Part shown: positions 17,346 through 26,250 of the stretch, piece after piece
Layout: the number at the start of each line of letters is the position of its first letter
Position numbering within the stretch: the stretch's first letter is position 1
NCBI GenBank assembly: GCA_024762975.1
Contig: JANTGJ010000015.1
Coordinates: forward strand, 1 to 44,200
Direction: 5' to 3'
Origin: Candidatus Krumholzibacteriia bacterium
GTDB lineage: Bacteria; Krumholzibacteriota; Krumholzibacteriia; LZORAL124-64-63
DNA length: 44,200 bases
Program-made: the position numbers and the translations under genes
Notes under the pieces: model-generated
The model's database searches: none
Seen by the model: the letters and a program-made list of their open reading frames with translations, nothing else
Told to the model about the DNA's origin: nothing

Positions 17346-18155
17346 ATGAGCACGACCCAGGTATTTTTCCGCAATGATGACGTGAACCGCATGGAGCCCG
17401 GCCTGCGCGAGATGACCGGATTGTTCACCGCGCGAGGCATCCCGATCTCCCACGCGGTCGAACCGGCCAACCTGACCGACGAGGTCCGCGACTGGCTCCT
17501 GGAATTCGACGCCGACCAGGTCGAGATCGTGCAACACGGATTTGCGCACACCCGACACGACCAGGGCGAGTTCGGTGGCGATCGTTCTCGCGAAGACCAG
17601 CGCCGTGACCTGGATATGGGACTGACCCTGCTGCGCGAGGCGTTTGGCGATCGCTTCTTCCCGGCCATGAGTTTTCCCTTCGGCAGCTACAACGAGTACA
17701 CCGTGCCCTTGCTCGACGAGTTGGGCTATCCCGTCGTCAGCAGCCACCGGCGTCATCAATTTTCGCGACAGGTTTTCTATGCGCTGGGCCGACTGCTGCG
17801 CCGCGGTCGCTGGCTGGGCCGCCACGTCTCGCATCATCTGCACCCCTATCCGGGAACCCGGGTGCTGGAAGTCTCGGTAACGATCTCGCCGATCCGTCGC
17901 TATTTGAAAACACCGGCAGGTACGGATTGCGAATTCCACCCGCTCGAAGATCTGAAGGCGATGTTCACCCGGTGTCGCAGGCAGTCTTCGGTCGTGGGAA
18001 TCGTGTTGCATCATCGCTACCATTGCGACGAGGAGCGGTTGGCCCCACTGGCTGAGCTGCTGGATTGGCTGCAGCAACAACCGGCCGTGGAGTTCACCGA
18101 TCTGCGATCGATCGCCACCGGTCATGGGGCTTCGCGCGGCGGAGGTGCCGGATGA
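17346..18155 (+). CDS. NodB-type polysaccharide deacetylase family protein
   Basis: This 269-residue protein has no signal peptide. The metal and catalytic Asp pair is D11-D12 in FFRNDDVN. The second metal motif HGFAH gives H64 and H68. FPFGSYNEYT fits motif 3, and VLHHRYH near residue 223 supplies the late catalytic-His region. This is the carbohydrate esterase 4 fold, which removes N- or O-acetyl groups from sugars. The lack of an export signal suggests it acts on a cytoplasmic lipid-linked or nucleotide-linked intermediate. It ends in a 4-nt ATGA overlap with the following GT, so the two are translationally coupled. ATG 17346 was chosen because the motif follows directly. Confidence 0.85.
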   Translation: MSTTQVFFRNDDVNRMEPGLREMTGLFTARGIPISHAVEPANLTDEVRDWLLEFDADQVEIVQHGFAHTRHDQGEFGGDRSREDQRRDLDMGLTLLREAFGDRFFPAMSFPFGSYNEYTVPLLDELGYPVVSSHRRHQFSRQVFYALGRLLRRGRWLGRHVSHHLHPYPGTRVLEVSVTISPIRRYLKTPAGTDCEFHPLEDLKAMFTRCRRQSSVVGIVLHHRYHCDEERLAPLAELLDWLQQQPAVEFTDLRSIATGHGASRGGGAG

Positions 18156-19354
18156 GCCGCATTCCCCGCGACGTGATCTGCTTCGGCAACGATTTCTACG
18201 CGGCCTCGAAGGTCAGCGTCCGGCAGATCGTAGAGCACCTGCACGGCCGCGGCAGCCGCCTACTGTGGGTCAACCCGGTGCCGATCCGTTTTCCGAACAC
18301 GAAACAGAAGGACTTCTGGAACAAGGTACAGTCGAAGGCGCGCACGCATGCGCGCTTCCTCTCGCGACAGGGCGACAACCTGTATGTCTATTCGCCGATC
18401 TACCTGCCCTTGTACAAGGGGCCGGGGTTTTGGCTGAACCGCCTCGCGGTGTCGGCGCAGGTGTTGCTGGTACGATTGCTCCTGGGCATCCGCAGCCCGC
18501 TGATCGTGGGCTCGACCTGGACGACCTGGTTTGCACGGTGGAGCTACGTTGGAGCGCCGCTGCTCTTTCATTTCGCCGACAAGATCAGTTCCTTCCGCGA
18601 AGTCTCGCAGTATCCGGAACGACGTCGACTGCTCGAAAAAATGGAAGCCGAGTTGATCGACCGCGCGACCTTGAACACCTGCAGTTCGCGCTCGATCCAC
18701 GAACATGTGCTGAACGTGGCGGGCGGCGATGAGGCGAAAGTGAAATATCTGCCGCACGCAATCGCGGCGGGAGTCTTTCGGCTCGATGAGGACGCTACGG
18801 AGCCGGTCCCGGCACAGATGGCCTCGCTCGAAGGCCCGATCGCCGGCTACTTCGGCTCGCTGACCGAGACCAACGACAAGGACACGTTCCTGTATGCCGC
18901 CCGAGCCCTGCCCGACTGGAATTTCGTCTTCATCGGCAAGACGGTGGGTGACTATTCCGAGCTCGAGGCATTGCCCAATGTACATTTCCTGGGCCCCCAG
19001 CCGCACGCATCGCTGCCCGCGTTTGGCGCCCGTTTCGACGTGACCTTCATGGGTTGGAAGGCACATGAGTGGATCACCAACTGCTTCCCGCTCAAGACAC
19101 TCGAGTACCTGGCGCTGGCCAAACCCATCGTCTGCTCGGGCCGCATCGATGAATTGGCCGAGCGTTTTCCGCAATTCGTGCGGATTACCGGCTCGCCTGC
19201 GGAATTCACCTCCGCGTTGACCGAGGAACGCGATCGGGACCATGAGGATCTCCGCCGGGCACGGCGGGAAGCCGTACGGCTTGAGACCTGGGACCATCGC
19301 CTGGAAGAGATCCTCGCGGCTCTGCAGCAACTGGATGCGAAGTATGGCGTTTGA
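18152..19354 (+). CDS. GT4-like glycosyltransferase
   Basis: This 400-residue protein opens with DVICFGNDFYAASKVSVRQ and RLLWVNPVPIR, typical of a glycosyltransferase subgroup found in polysaccharide loci. Donor-domain signs are PIAGYFGSLTETND, WNFVFIGKT, NVHFLGPQPHASLPAF and FPLKTLEYLALAKPIVCSG, in which the KxxEYLA segment replaces the stricter EX7E motif. It is cytoplasmic. The start overlaps the deacetylase stop (ATGA), and its end overlaps the adenylating enzyme by 11 nt, so all three belong to one operon. Specificity unknown. Confidence 0.85.
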   Translation: MSRIPRDVICFGNDFYAASKVSVRQIVEHLHGRGSRLLWVNPVPIRFPNTKQKDFWNKVQSKARTHARFLSRQGDNLYVYSPIYLPLYKGPGFWLNRLAVSAQVLLVRLLLGIRSPLIVGSTWTTWFARWSYVGAPLLFHFADKISSFREVSQYPERRRLLEKMEAELIDRATLNTCSSRSIHEHVLNVAGGDEAKVKYLPHAIAAGVFRLDEDATEPVPAQMASLEGPIAGYFGSLTETNDKDTFLYAARALPDWNFVFIGKTVGDYSELEALPNVHFLGPQPHASLPAFGARFDVTFMGWKAHEWITNCFPLKTLEYLALAKPIVCSGRIDELAERFPQFVRITGSPAEFTSALTEERDRDHEDLRRARREAVRLETWDHRLEEILAALQQLDAKYGV

Positions 19355-20687
19355 GGACCTGAACGAGAGTCTTCGCCTGGCCCTGCTCGACCGCGGACGC
19401 GGTACGCGCATCGCTCCGCGCCTGCGCACCGGTCGCCAGGTTCAGTGGCTCGGGCGCGATGAACTCGAGGCCCGACAACTGCACGCGTTGAATGATCTGC
19501 TGCGCTTCGCTCAGCGCACAATCCCCCACTATCGCGACCTGCTGGGCCCGGTCGGCCTTCCCCTGCGAAGCGTGAGCGAACTGGGCGGCCTGCCGATCCT
19601 GACCAAAGCGATCATTCGCGGGAATCCAACCGCCTTTCTGCCCGACAGCGAGGGCGAGAAGTACCGCGAGCGCAAGACCGGCGGCTCCACCGGCGACCCG
19701 TTCCGCTACCGTTCGGGAATGACCGCGCTTTCAGGCCAGTGGGCTGCGATTTTTCGCGCCTGGGGATGGTCGGGCTACCGATTGGGGCAGCGCATGGTCA
19801 CTCTGGGCGGAGGTTCGATTTCTCCCGCCGGCGGTCTGACGCGTGCGGAGAGGATTTATCATACGTTGCGGCGCAACGAGCCGATCGACTGTGCCGAACT
19901 CTCTCCGGCGAAGCTGGCGAAAATTGTCGAACAACTGAGGCGAGCCCGACCGCATCTGGTCTATGGGTATCCCTCGGTGCTCTACGAAGTCGCGCGCCGG
20001 ATACAGGATCAGGGTCAGCCGCTGACCGGCGTCGGCAGTGTCGTCACCACCTCGGAAATGCTCTTCCCCGGCCAGCGCCGCCTACTGGAAGAGGCTTTCG
20101 AGGCTTCCGTCTTCGATTTCTACGGCTGCAACGAGCCGGACCTGATCACAGGCGAGTGCGGTCATCACACGGGCTACCATATCGCGATGGACAACAGTGT
20201 CGTCGAGGTGGTCGATGAACAGGGGCGCCAGTTGCCCGACGGCGAGGTCGGTCGCATCGTGGCCACCGGTTTACACAACCGGGCCCAGGTTTTCGTACGC
20301 TACGACACCGGAGACCTCGGCGCACTGGATCGCACCCCCTGCGCATGCGGGCGCGGCCTGATTCGACTGCGCGAGATTCAGGGCCGCAGTCGCGACCTGG
20401 TGCGCAAACCGGACGGATCGACGGTACACGGTGTGGCCATCAACCAGTTGGCCCTGACCCGCACCTGGATCGACCGCTACCAACTGGTGCAGGAGCGAAG
20501 CGGCAACCTGGAGCTGAACGTGGCATGCGGCGAAGAACCGCCCCCGGATCGCGCCGCCGCATTGGCCGACGAACTGGGCCGCTTGACGGAACGCCCCGTG
20601 GTGGTTGTTTTCAACCGTCCCTTCCGCATCACCAGCGGCCGGAAGGCCCGTGTCGTCCTGTCCCTGCTGGAGGATCACGATGCCTGA
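19344..20687 (+). CDS. CapK/PaaK-like AMP-forming ligase family protein
   Basis: This 447-residue protein resembles phenylacetate-CoA ligase and the CapK proteins of capsule loci. The adenylate-binding loop is TGGSTG (112-117). Further family motifs are YGYPSVLYEVA, TTSEMLFPGQR, FYGCNEP and RYDTGDLGAL. A PCACGRGL cysteine motif (C333, C335) is followed by the hinge IQGRSRD. The C-terminal mini-domain is short. Family members activate carboxylic acids as acyl-AMP; in surface-polysaccharide operons they may supply amino-acid or acyl substituents, but this is not proven. It overlaps both neighbours (11 nt before, 8 nt after), implying strict co-expression with the GT and the CapA-like protein. 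Confidence 0.83.
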   Translation: MAFEDLNESLRLALLDRGRGTRIAPRLRTGRQVQWLGRDELEARQLHALNDLLRFAQRTIPHYRDLLGPVGLPLRSVSELGGLPILTKAIIRGNPTAFLPDSEGEKYRERKTGGSTGDPFRYRSGMTALSGQWAAIFRAWGWSGYRLGQRMVTLGGGSISPAGGLTRAERIYHTLRRNEPIDCAELSPAKLAKIVEQLRRARPHLVYGYPSVLYEVARRIQDQGQPLTGVGSVVTTSEMLFPGQRRLLEEAFEASVFDFYGCNEPDLITGECGHHTGYHIAMDNSVVEVVDEQGRQLPDGEVGRIVATGLHNRAQVFVRYDTGDLGALDRTPCACGRGLIRLREIQGRSRDLVRKPDGSTVHGVAINQLALTRTWIDRYQLVQERSGNLELNVACGEEPPPDRAAALADELGRLTERPVVVVFNRPFRITSGRKARVVLSLLEDHDA

Positions 20688-21741
20688 GCGCACCCTTCAA
20701 CTGAGTGCCGTGGGAGACGTGATGCTGGGTGACAGCTCCCATTTCCTGGGCCGCGGCGTGGGATCGAAGATTGCCCTCCACGGCGCCGAGTATCCCTTTG
20801 CTTCGATTGCGCCCTGGCTTGGCGATTCGGACCTGTTTCTGGCAAACCTGGAGTCTCCGCTTTCCTCCACGCCCGGCCGCAATGCCTGGCAAAAGGTCTA
20901 CCGCGGAGCCGCCGACTCCGCGCGAGGCCTGCGATTGGCGAAACACAATATCGTGACCCTGGCCAACAACCACATTCTCGAGCACGGCACACCGATGCTG
21001 CACGAGACCCATGGCGCCCTCGCTGCCGCCGGAATCGAGTATGCCGGTTTCGCGGCCGACGGTTCGCATCGGGACGGTGTATTGCGCTGGGAGCAGAACG
21101 GCCTGTCGCTGGCCCTGTTTGCCGATTCCCTGATCCCCGAGTTTTCGCGCTGCCCCCGCGATGCCGCGGCGACCGAATCCTGGCTGTTGGATCAATTGGC
21201 CGCTGAGACCGCCGACCTGCGCATCGTTTCGCTGCACTGGGGTGACGAGTATGTCACCGTACCCTCGCCGCAGCAGATCGAATTGGGCCACAAGCTGGTC
21301 GCTGCCGGCGCGACGCTCGTGTTGGGGCATCACCCGCACGTGCTGCAGCCGATCGAACGGATCGACCACTCGCTGATCGCCTACAGCCTGGGCAACTTCG
21401 TATTCGATCAGGACTGGAGTGAACTGACCCGCGGCGGCGGCGTGCTGCAGGTGGAGTTGGGCAACGAGGGTGTGCGCGATTGGAGTTTCCGTCCAACGGT
21501 CCTGGATCGCCATTGCCGACCGGAGCCGGCGGACGGCCAGCAAGCGCGGTTTCTGCGCACCCTCGTCGAAGGACCGGTGGTCAGGGAGCCCGCTCGATAC
21601 CGGGCGCTGCTCGCCGAGGGGCTGCGCACACATCGCATCGCCATGAAAACCGAATTGTTGCGCAACTGGTATCGGGTCAGGAAAGACACCTTGAGTTTTC
21701 TGATGTCCAAAAAGCGCCGCCCGCGCCCACGGATCGGCTGA
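20680..21741 (+). CDS. CapA-family (PGA_cap) metallophosphatase-like protein
   Basis: This 353-residue protein shows the CapA calcineurin-like core: GDVMLGD with D13, LANLESPLS (N56, E58), LANNHILEHG (N97, H98, with E101 where Asp is usual), SLHWGDEY and GHHPHVLQPIE. Members act in poly-gamma-glutamate synthesis and in tailoring of capsules, and carry an acidic/His metal site. No signal peptide is visible with the ATG at 20680, which follows GGAGG at good spacing and overlaps the previous gene by 8 nt. The last 30 residues are very basic. It ends the + strand run, 3 bp from a convergent GT. Confidence 0.86.
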   Translation: MPERTLQLSAVGDVMLGDSSHFLGRGVGSKIALHGAEYPFASIAPWLGDSDLFLANLESPLSSTPGRNAWQKVYRGAADSARGLRLAKHNIVTLANNHILEHGTPMLHETHGALAAAGIEYAGFAADGSHRDGVLRWEQNGLSLALFADSLIPEFSRCPRDAAATESWLLDQLAAETADLRIVSLHWGDEYVTVPSPQQIELGHKLVAAGATLVLGHHPHVLQPIERIDHSLIAYSLGNFVFDQDWSELTRGGGVLQVELGNEGVRDWSFRPTVLDRHCRPEPADGQQARFLRTLVEGPVVREPARYRALLAEGLRTHRIAMKTELLRNWYRVRKDTLSFLMSKKRRPRPRIG

Positions 21742-21744
21742 ATA

Positions 21745-22947
21745 TTAGGCGCCTTCGTCACCGGGGGCCTGGAGGTGGTACAGCGCTTCGAGCTGATCCA
21801 CCAGCTTCTCGAAGCTGAAATCGGCGGCCACGCGTTCCCGCGCCGCGCGCGAAGCCTCCGTGCGTGCCGCGTCGTCCAGCAGCCAGCCCTCGATGGAGTC
21901 GGCCAGTGCCTCCGGATCTCCCTTCGCGGCCAGCTTGCCGGTCCGTCCCTCCTGCAGCACCTCACTGACGCCCGGGATGGCATACGCCGCTGCGGGCAGT
22001 CCCGCGGCCATCGCTTCGAGCAGCACCAGGGGCAGACCCTCCCACAGTGAGGACATGCAGAACACATCGGCCGCCTGCATCACCTCGTCCAGGTGGATCA
22101 GGTTTCCGGGCAGCACGATGTGCGAGTCCAGGCCTTCGGCCTCGATGCGGGCCAACAGACCGGGACGCGACTCCCCGTCCCCGGCGATGACCAGACGGAA
22201 AGACCGCCCTCGTTCCTTCAGCAACGCCGCCGCGTCGACCAGATCGCCGAAGTTTTTCTGATCCCCGAAACGACCCGCCGCCAACACGAACGGCACGCCC
22301 TCGTCGACGCCGAACTCGGACCGCAACCCGGTACGTCGCCCGGCAGTGATCGGTTCGGGCAACGCCACGCCGTTGGTCACGACACTGATTCGTTCGGCTT
22401 CCGCCGGCCCCGCCCGCAGCGTGCGGATCAAGCTGGTGCGCACCTCGTCGCTGACGGCCACGGTGCCGGCGCAACGACGCAGGATCATCTGGTAGGCACG
22501 CTTGCGCAGGTGCGCCAGCACGCGGGTATCGACCTCTCCGTACCGGAATTCCTCGTTGTTGTGGATGGTGGCCAGCACCGGACAGATCCCGCGCAATGAC
22601 AACAACAGTCCCCAGAAATTGGCTCCGGGCAGATGAGTTTGCACGACACCCAGGTTCAGGCGCCGAACGTGCTCGGTAATCAGGCCCTGGCCCTGTCCCA
22701 GCGACAGCAGAAAATAGAAGGGATTGCGGATCGAGGCGCGCCAGAATTCGAGGTAGTGCACGTGCACGCGATCGTCGATCTTCGCGCTCAGCGGTCCCGG
22801 CTCGGTCAGTACGATGAGATGCGACTCGTGCCCACGCGCCGCCAACGCATTGGCGATGCGTACGGCCAAGTTCTCGGCACCGCCCATGGTCATCGTCTCG
22901 ACGATCTGGGCCACCGGTTGCAGGGTCACGGCAGTCTCTTCGGTCAT
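21745..22947 (-). CDS. GT4-family glycosyltransferase
   Basis: This 400-residue GT-B enzyme has VAQIVETMTMGGAENLAVRIA at the N-terminus (the GGAE loop), VVQTHLPGANFWG, FVLAAGRFGDQKNFGDLV opening the donor domain and SSLWEGLPLVLLEAMAAGLP with the EX7E-type acidic pair. The rest matches the standard group 1 fold. Cytoplasmic. Its ATG overlaps the stop of the upstream MqnE-like gene (ATGA), so the two are translationally coupled. Donor unknown. Confidence 0.9.
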   Translation of the reverse strand: MTEETAVTLQPVAQIVETMTMGGAENLAVRIANALAARGHESHLIVLTEPGPLSAKIDDRVHVHYLEFWRASIRNPFYFLLSLGQGQGLITEHVRRLNLGVVQTHLPGANFWGLLLSLRGICPVLATIHNNEEFRYGEVDTRVLAHLRKRAYQMILRRCAGTVAVSDEVRTSLIRTLRAGPAEAERISVVTNGVALPEPITAGRRTGLRSEFGVDEGVPFVLAAGRFGDQKNFGDLVDAAALLKERGRSFRLVIAGDGESRPGLLARIEAEGLDSHIVLPGNLIHLDEVMQAADVFCMSSLWEGLPLVLLEAMAAGLPAAAYAIPGVSEVLQEGRTGKLAAKGDPEALADSIEGWLLDDAARTEASRAARERVAADFSFEKLVDQLEALYHLQAPGDEGA

Positions 22948-23942
22948 GCCTCGTCCACGGGATGATAGGAGTCGTCGCGTTGCCGCGGTCGATATCCGGA
23001 CTGCGTGATGATCCGCTCCAGATCGGCGGCGGTCAAGGCGGGACTGCCCGCAGGGCGAAAGACAGACTCCACCTCCGTTCTTTCGAAGCCCACGTCATCG
23101 GCGCCGCACGAAATGGCCCGCCGAACCGTTTCCTCGTCCAGACCGGCCGCATCCAACTGGACGATCACCCCGCGATCCAGGGCCAGGCGGGCCCAGGCGA
23201 CGGTGCGCAACAGATCCTCGCGCGCGCTTGCCCGCCGCGATTCGAGCTGGTTCCAGGTTTCAGGGGCAGCGAAAAACGGCGCCGACCCGCGATCGACTGC
23301 TTGGATGACCAACACCGCCAGACCGCCCCTGCGATGATGGAAATCACTGATACGCAGGAGGTGCTCGACACGGTCCATCGCCGTTTCGACATGTCCGACC
23401 ATCCAGCCCGCCGAAACCGGGATCCCGGCCAGTCGAGCTTCCTGCAGGACCGCGAGCCACTCGGCCGCGTTGACCGATTCGGGCCAAAGCGATGCGCGGA
23501 CCCGGTCGGACAGCACTCCGGCATCGCCGCCGGGCAGAAAGCGGTGGCCCCTCGCAACCCACGCAGCCACCTCGACGGCCAGGGAACGACCCTTCGATCG
23601 AGCGGCGTTCGCGATCTCCGTTACGGTCGGCCCCGATGCGATCGTCCCATCGGACCACCCGACGGTTGCGCTTTCCGAACGCCGCAGGGTGGCTGCTTTC
23701 GTCAAGTCGCCCAGCGCCGCTTCCTCGAACAGGCACAGCAACTCCCCGCCGGTCAGGGGGCGGTCAGCCGCTTCGCCCAGCAGCTCCAGCGCAAAAGGCG
23801 TCGACTCCTCGATTGCGAGCAGCGGTTCGATCTCGGGGACCGGCGGTTCCTGCGCCGCGGATCCGCTGCGCCGGGCGAGGATCTCGTGATATCGATCCGG
23901 ATCCATCGGGCCGGGATCCGGTGCACCAGGAAATGGTTTCAT
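22944..23942 (-). CDS. degenerate MqnE/CofH-like protein lacking radical-SAM cysteines
   Basis: This protein of about 332 residues shows the C-terminal half of the aminofutalosine-synthase/CofH family: FLPGGDAGVLSDRVRA (135-150), VNAAEWLAVLQEARLAGIPV, GWMVGHVETAMDRVEHLLR (about 179-197), and a tail resembling the family ending (SGYRPRQRDDSY). The N-terminal part, LTGGELLCLFEEAALGDL, also fits the family. The segment that should carry the CX3CX2C cluster and about 60 following residues is absent; only two scattered cysteines remain. Radical SAM chemistry is therefore not possible by the usual mechanism. It may be a binding or scaffold protein, or an enzyme with new chemistry. The start is uncertain: ATG 23942 chosen, GTG 23975 possible. 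Coupled to the following GT. Confidence 0.68.
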   Translation of the reverse strand: MKPFPGAPDPGPMDPDRYHEILARRSGSAAQEPPVPEIEPLLAIEESTPFALELLGEAADRPLTGGELLCLFEEAALGDLTKAATLRRSESATVGWSDGTIASGPTVTEIANAARSKGRSLAVEVAAWVARGHRFLPGGDAGVLSDRVRASLWPESVNAAEWLAVLQEARLAGIPVSAGWMVGHVETAMDRVEHLLRISDFHHRRGGLAVLVIQAVDRGSAPFFAAPETWNQLESRRASAREDLLRTVAWARLALDRGVIVQLDAAGLDEETVRRAISCGADDVGFERTEVESVFRPAGSPALTAADLERIITQSGYRPRQRDDSYHPVDEA

Positions 23943-24050
23943 GCGAACCGTACTTTCGGAATTCGGGCGCTCCACGTGATCGTCAGCGCCGTTCCCTGCG
24001 AATATAGCTGCCGACGATCCGATCCGAACCCGGAAAATCTCCCCAACGAA

Positions 24051-25364
24051 CTATTTCAAAAGGGTGACTCGCGTCTCGGACTCTCCATGAGTGGTGTGCA
24101 ATAGGGCCCGATATACGCCCGAAGCGACGACATCACCGCCATCGGTACACCCATCCCAGCCGTAGCTGTGTTCGCCGCAGCTGCCGAAGCCGTTGTACAC
24201 GCAGCAGACGCGCCGCCCGGCCAGGTCGAAGATGGAGACGTCGATCTCATCGTCCTGATCGATCCGGACCCGCAGGTCGGTGTGGGCATTGAACGGATTC
24301 GGTGCCGCAGCCACCGCGCAACTCAAGGCGGGTAGACTCTCGACTCCGGTCGGCATCGGTTTCCAGACCAGATCGCCTCCCAGGTCGACACACTCGGTTC
24401 GCCCGCGGTAGTAGGCCACCGCATCGCCGAACGTCATCACCGTACCCCCATTGGCCCGGACCAGATCGACCATCCAGGCCAGGTCCTGGCAGGACATCCC
24501 TGCCGAGTGGTAGTTGATGTCGCCGTACGCATCGTCGTCATCACCGAAGTGGTGAGAGTAGATCACGAACATGCCCCCGTCGGCCACCGCCTGGTCGATG
24601 TAGGGTTGTGTCGCGGTGACGAACTCCTCATAGGTGAAATGGACCGGCGGGTCGGCGCTGTGGTCGCCGAAAAATACCGTCGTGTAGTGTGCCACGGGAA
24701 CGCGGAACAGGCTGATGCCCCCCTCCCAGGAATTTCGTGCCGGGACGGTGAAATCGCCATAGCTGAACGTGCTGTAACTGCTGTTCTCCCCGTAGCGGGC
24801 CCCGATGTATCCTTCCTCGATCAGGGCGGCGATCACCGCTTTTGAATGACGGTGATTGGGGTAGGCCAGGGTGCGGACCTGACAGGGTTCGATCTCCACC
24901 AGCGCGGCCACGCTGTCCCGTTCGATCTCCGCCTGGAAATAGACCTCCGCTTCGCCCGGCTCGAATCCATCGCACATGAAGTAGGCCAGCAGGGACCCGC
25001 GCGGAGGGATCGGACAATCCGTGGGCACACCGGTGTGTCCATGGCCGTAGCCGTGATTGGCGATCTCGAAGCCTTCGGCGGCCAGCCCCTGCAACTCCAC
25101 TGGGGTCAATTTCTTGGGATGGTCACGCACCGACGAATTGATGGAAATCGTGAAACGCATGTCCTTCTGGCGAGCCACCTCGGCCCAGTCCAGATTGCAT
25201 TTCGTCCCGTCATCGGTCATCAGCACAAAGACGAAGGGATGGCCGTTCCATCGCCAGGTCTTGGCCGATTCCCCGGCGGCGGACGCGGAACCGGCGGAAA
25301 TGAGAGGCAGCACGATCAGGCAAAGAAGACACGACAGGAGACGGCACACGCGAAGATACGGCAT
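24051..25364 (-). CDS. secreted polysaccharide deacetylase-like protein with C-terminal FlgD/T9SS-like domain
   Basis: This 437-residue protein has an N-terminal signal peptide (about 1-30, LLSCLLCLIVLPLISAGSASAA). The deacetylase-like core has MTDDG (D51-D52), NHGYGHGH (H104, H108) and LAYPNHRHS, the metal and catalytic motifs of a NodB-type fold. The last 85 residues start with AAPNPFNAHTDLRVRI and continue VSIFDLAGRRV, WDG and GVYRALL. This is the FlgD-like/type A sorting-like domain common on secreted proteins of the FCB group. Many cysteines in the C-terminal domain may form disulfides. It is probably surface-exposed or released. ATG 25364 follows GAAAGGT, with a strong promoter upstream. 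Confidence 0.83.
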   Translation of the reverse strand: MPYLRVCRLLSCLLCLIVLPLISAGSASAAGESAKTWRWNGHPFVFVLMTDDGTKCNLDWAEVARQKDMRFTISINSSVRDHPKKLTPVELQGLAAEGFEIANHGYGHGHTGVPTDCPIPPRGSLLAYFMCDGFEPGEAEVYFQAEIERDSVAALVEIEPCQVRTLAYPNHRHSKAVIAALIEEGYIGARYGENSSYSTFSYGDFTVPARNSWEGGISLFRVPVAHYTTVFFGDHSADPPVHFTYEEFVTATQPYIDQAVADGGMFVIYSHHFGDDDDAYGDINYHSAGMSCQDLAWMVDLVRANGGTVMTFGDAVAYYRGRTECVDLGGDLVWKPMPTGVESLPALSCAVAAAPNPFNAHTDLRVRIDQDDEIDVSIFDLAGRRVCCVYNGFGSCGEHSYGWDGCTDGGDVVASGVYRALLHTTHGESETRVTLLK

Positions 25365-25448
25365 GAGCTCATACCTTTCGAAACAGGTGCTGGAAATACA
25401 GATTTGACGGTTTAAAACGGGGCGAGATCAATCTGATACGATCAAATC

Positions 25449-25478
25449 ATTATATGGTACCAAAGAAGAGTCAGGCAA
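25449..25478 (-). promoter_or_regulatory. candidate sigma-70-type promoter for the secreted deacetylase
   Basis: On the minus strand TTGCCT (25473-25478), an 18-bp spacer and a perfect TATAAT (25449-25454) lie in an AT-rich patch. A start near 25442 would give a leader of about 78 nt before ATG 25364. Confidence 0.55.
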
Positions 25479-25506
25479 ATGAAAACGACGCGACCGCCGC
25501 TACTTC

Positions 25507-26250
25507 TCATTCCTCCAGCGGTGTCTTCAACTCGTCCAACCGGGCCATCGTCTTCTGCCAGGTGACTCCATCCCGGCGCCCCATCCACTGATTGGCCAAG
25601 TGCAGGAAGACGTCGCCGCCCGCCTTGCTGCGGTACAGTCCCGAACGCCGGCGGTCCTCGAGATCACGGCCGACAAACTCCTGGAGTTTTTCGAACGCGC
25701 GGTCGTCGGTCATCAGGTCGCGGTAGCTGAGCAACAGATAGTCGCTCGTCGATTTTTCGAGAATGTTGATCAGGTTCAGGTTGTGATCCTGCCAGATGGT
25801 CAGATATTCATCCGCGCGCCGGAAGTTCCGGTAGGAGCGCTTGAATCCCCATTTGAATCGAGGCCAGACCTCACTCGGTTCGCGGTAGGTGGCAATGATC
25901 CTGTGCTCGGGCAATTCCTTCTTCCACAAATCATAGACCAGTACGTTTCTGGGATCCTTGAATCCCCAATCGCCGCCCAGGGCCTCGCCGTCCGCAATGA
26001 TCTTTCGCATCTCGGTCCAAACGCCTTCGGAAAGATCCGGCCGCCGACTGCTGTGCAGATCCAGCACTCCGAAATCCGTGGTACCCAGAATTCGCATATC
26101 GAGATTCAGGACGGTCTGCCGCTCGTACTTGTTGCCCCGGTCGTACGAGATTCCCTCGTCGAAATCACCCATATTGATGCCCGAATGGTGCAGAATCTGT
26201 GACAGTAGGGTGGTGCCGGATTTGTGCATCCCGAGAACGACGTAGATCAT
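25507..26250 (-). CDS. sulfotransferase-family protein
   Basis: This 247-residue protein begins MIYVVLGMHKSGTTLLSQIL, the 5'-phosphosulfate-binding loop of PAPS-dependent sulfotransferases (K10, SGTT). IIATYREPSEVWPRFK fits the 3'-phosphate-binding strand with its Arg, followed by a serine-containing helix. DYLLLSYRDLMTD is a further family strand. It would transfer sulfate from PAPS to a sugar hydroxyl or amine, in the cytoplasm. The ATG at 26250 is preferred because AGGTGA lies six bases upstream; a GTG nine bases earlier is possible. It follows the flippase gene by 144 bp. The acceptor is unknown. Confidence 0.83.
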   Translation of the reverse strand: MIYVVLGMHKSGTTLLSQILHHSGINMGDFDEGISYDRGNKYERQTVLNLDMRILGTTDFGVLDLHSSRRPDLSEGVWTEMRKIIADGEALGGDWGFKDPRNVLVYDLWKKELPEHRIIATYREPSEVWPRFKWGFKRSYRNFRRADEYLTIWQDHNLNLINILEKSTSDYLLLSYRDLMTDDRAFEKLQEFVGRDLEDRRRSGLYRSKAGGDVFLHLANQWMGRRDGVTWQKTMARLDELKTPLEE

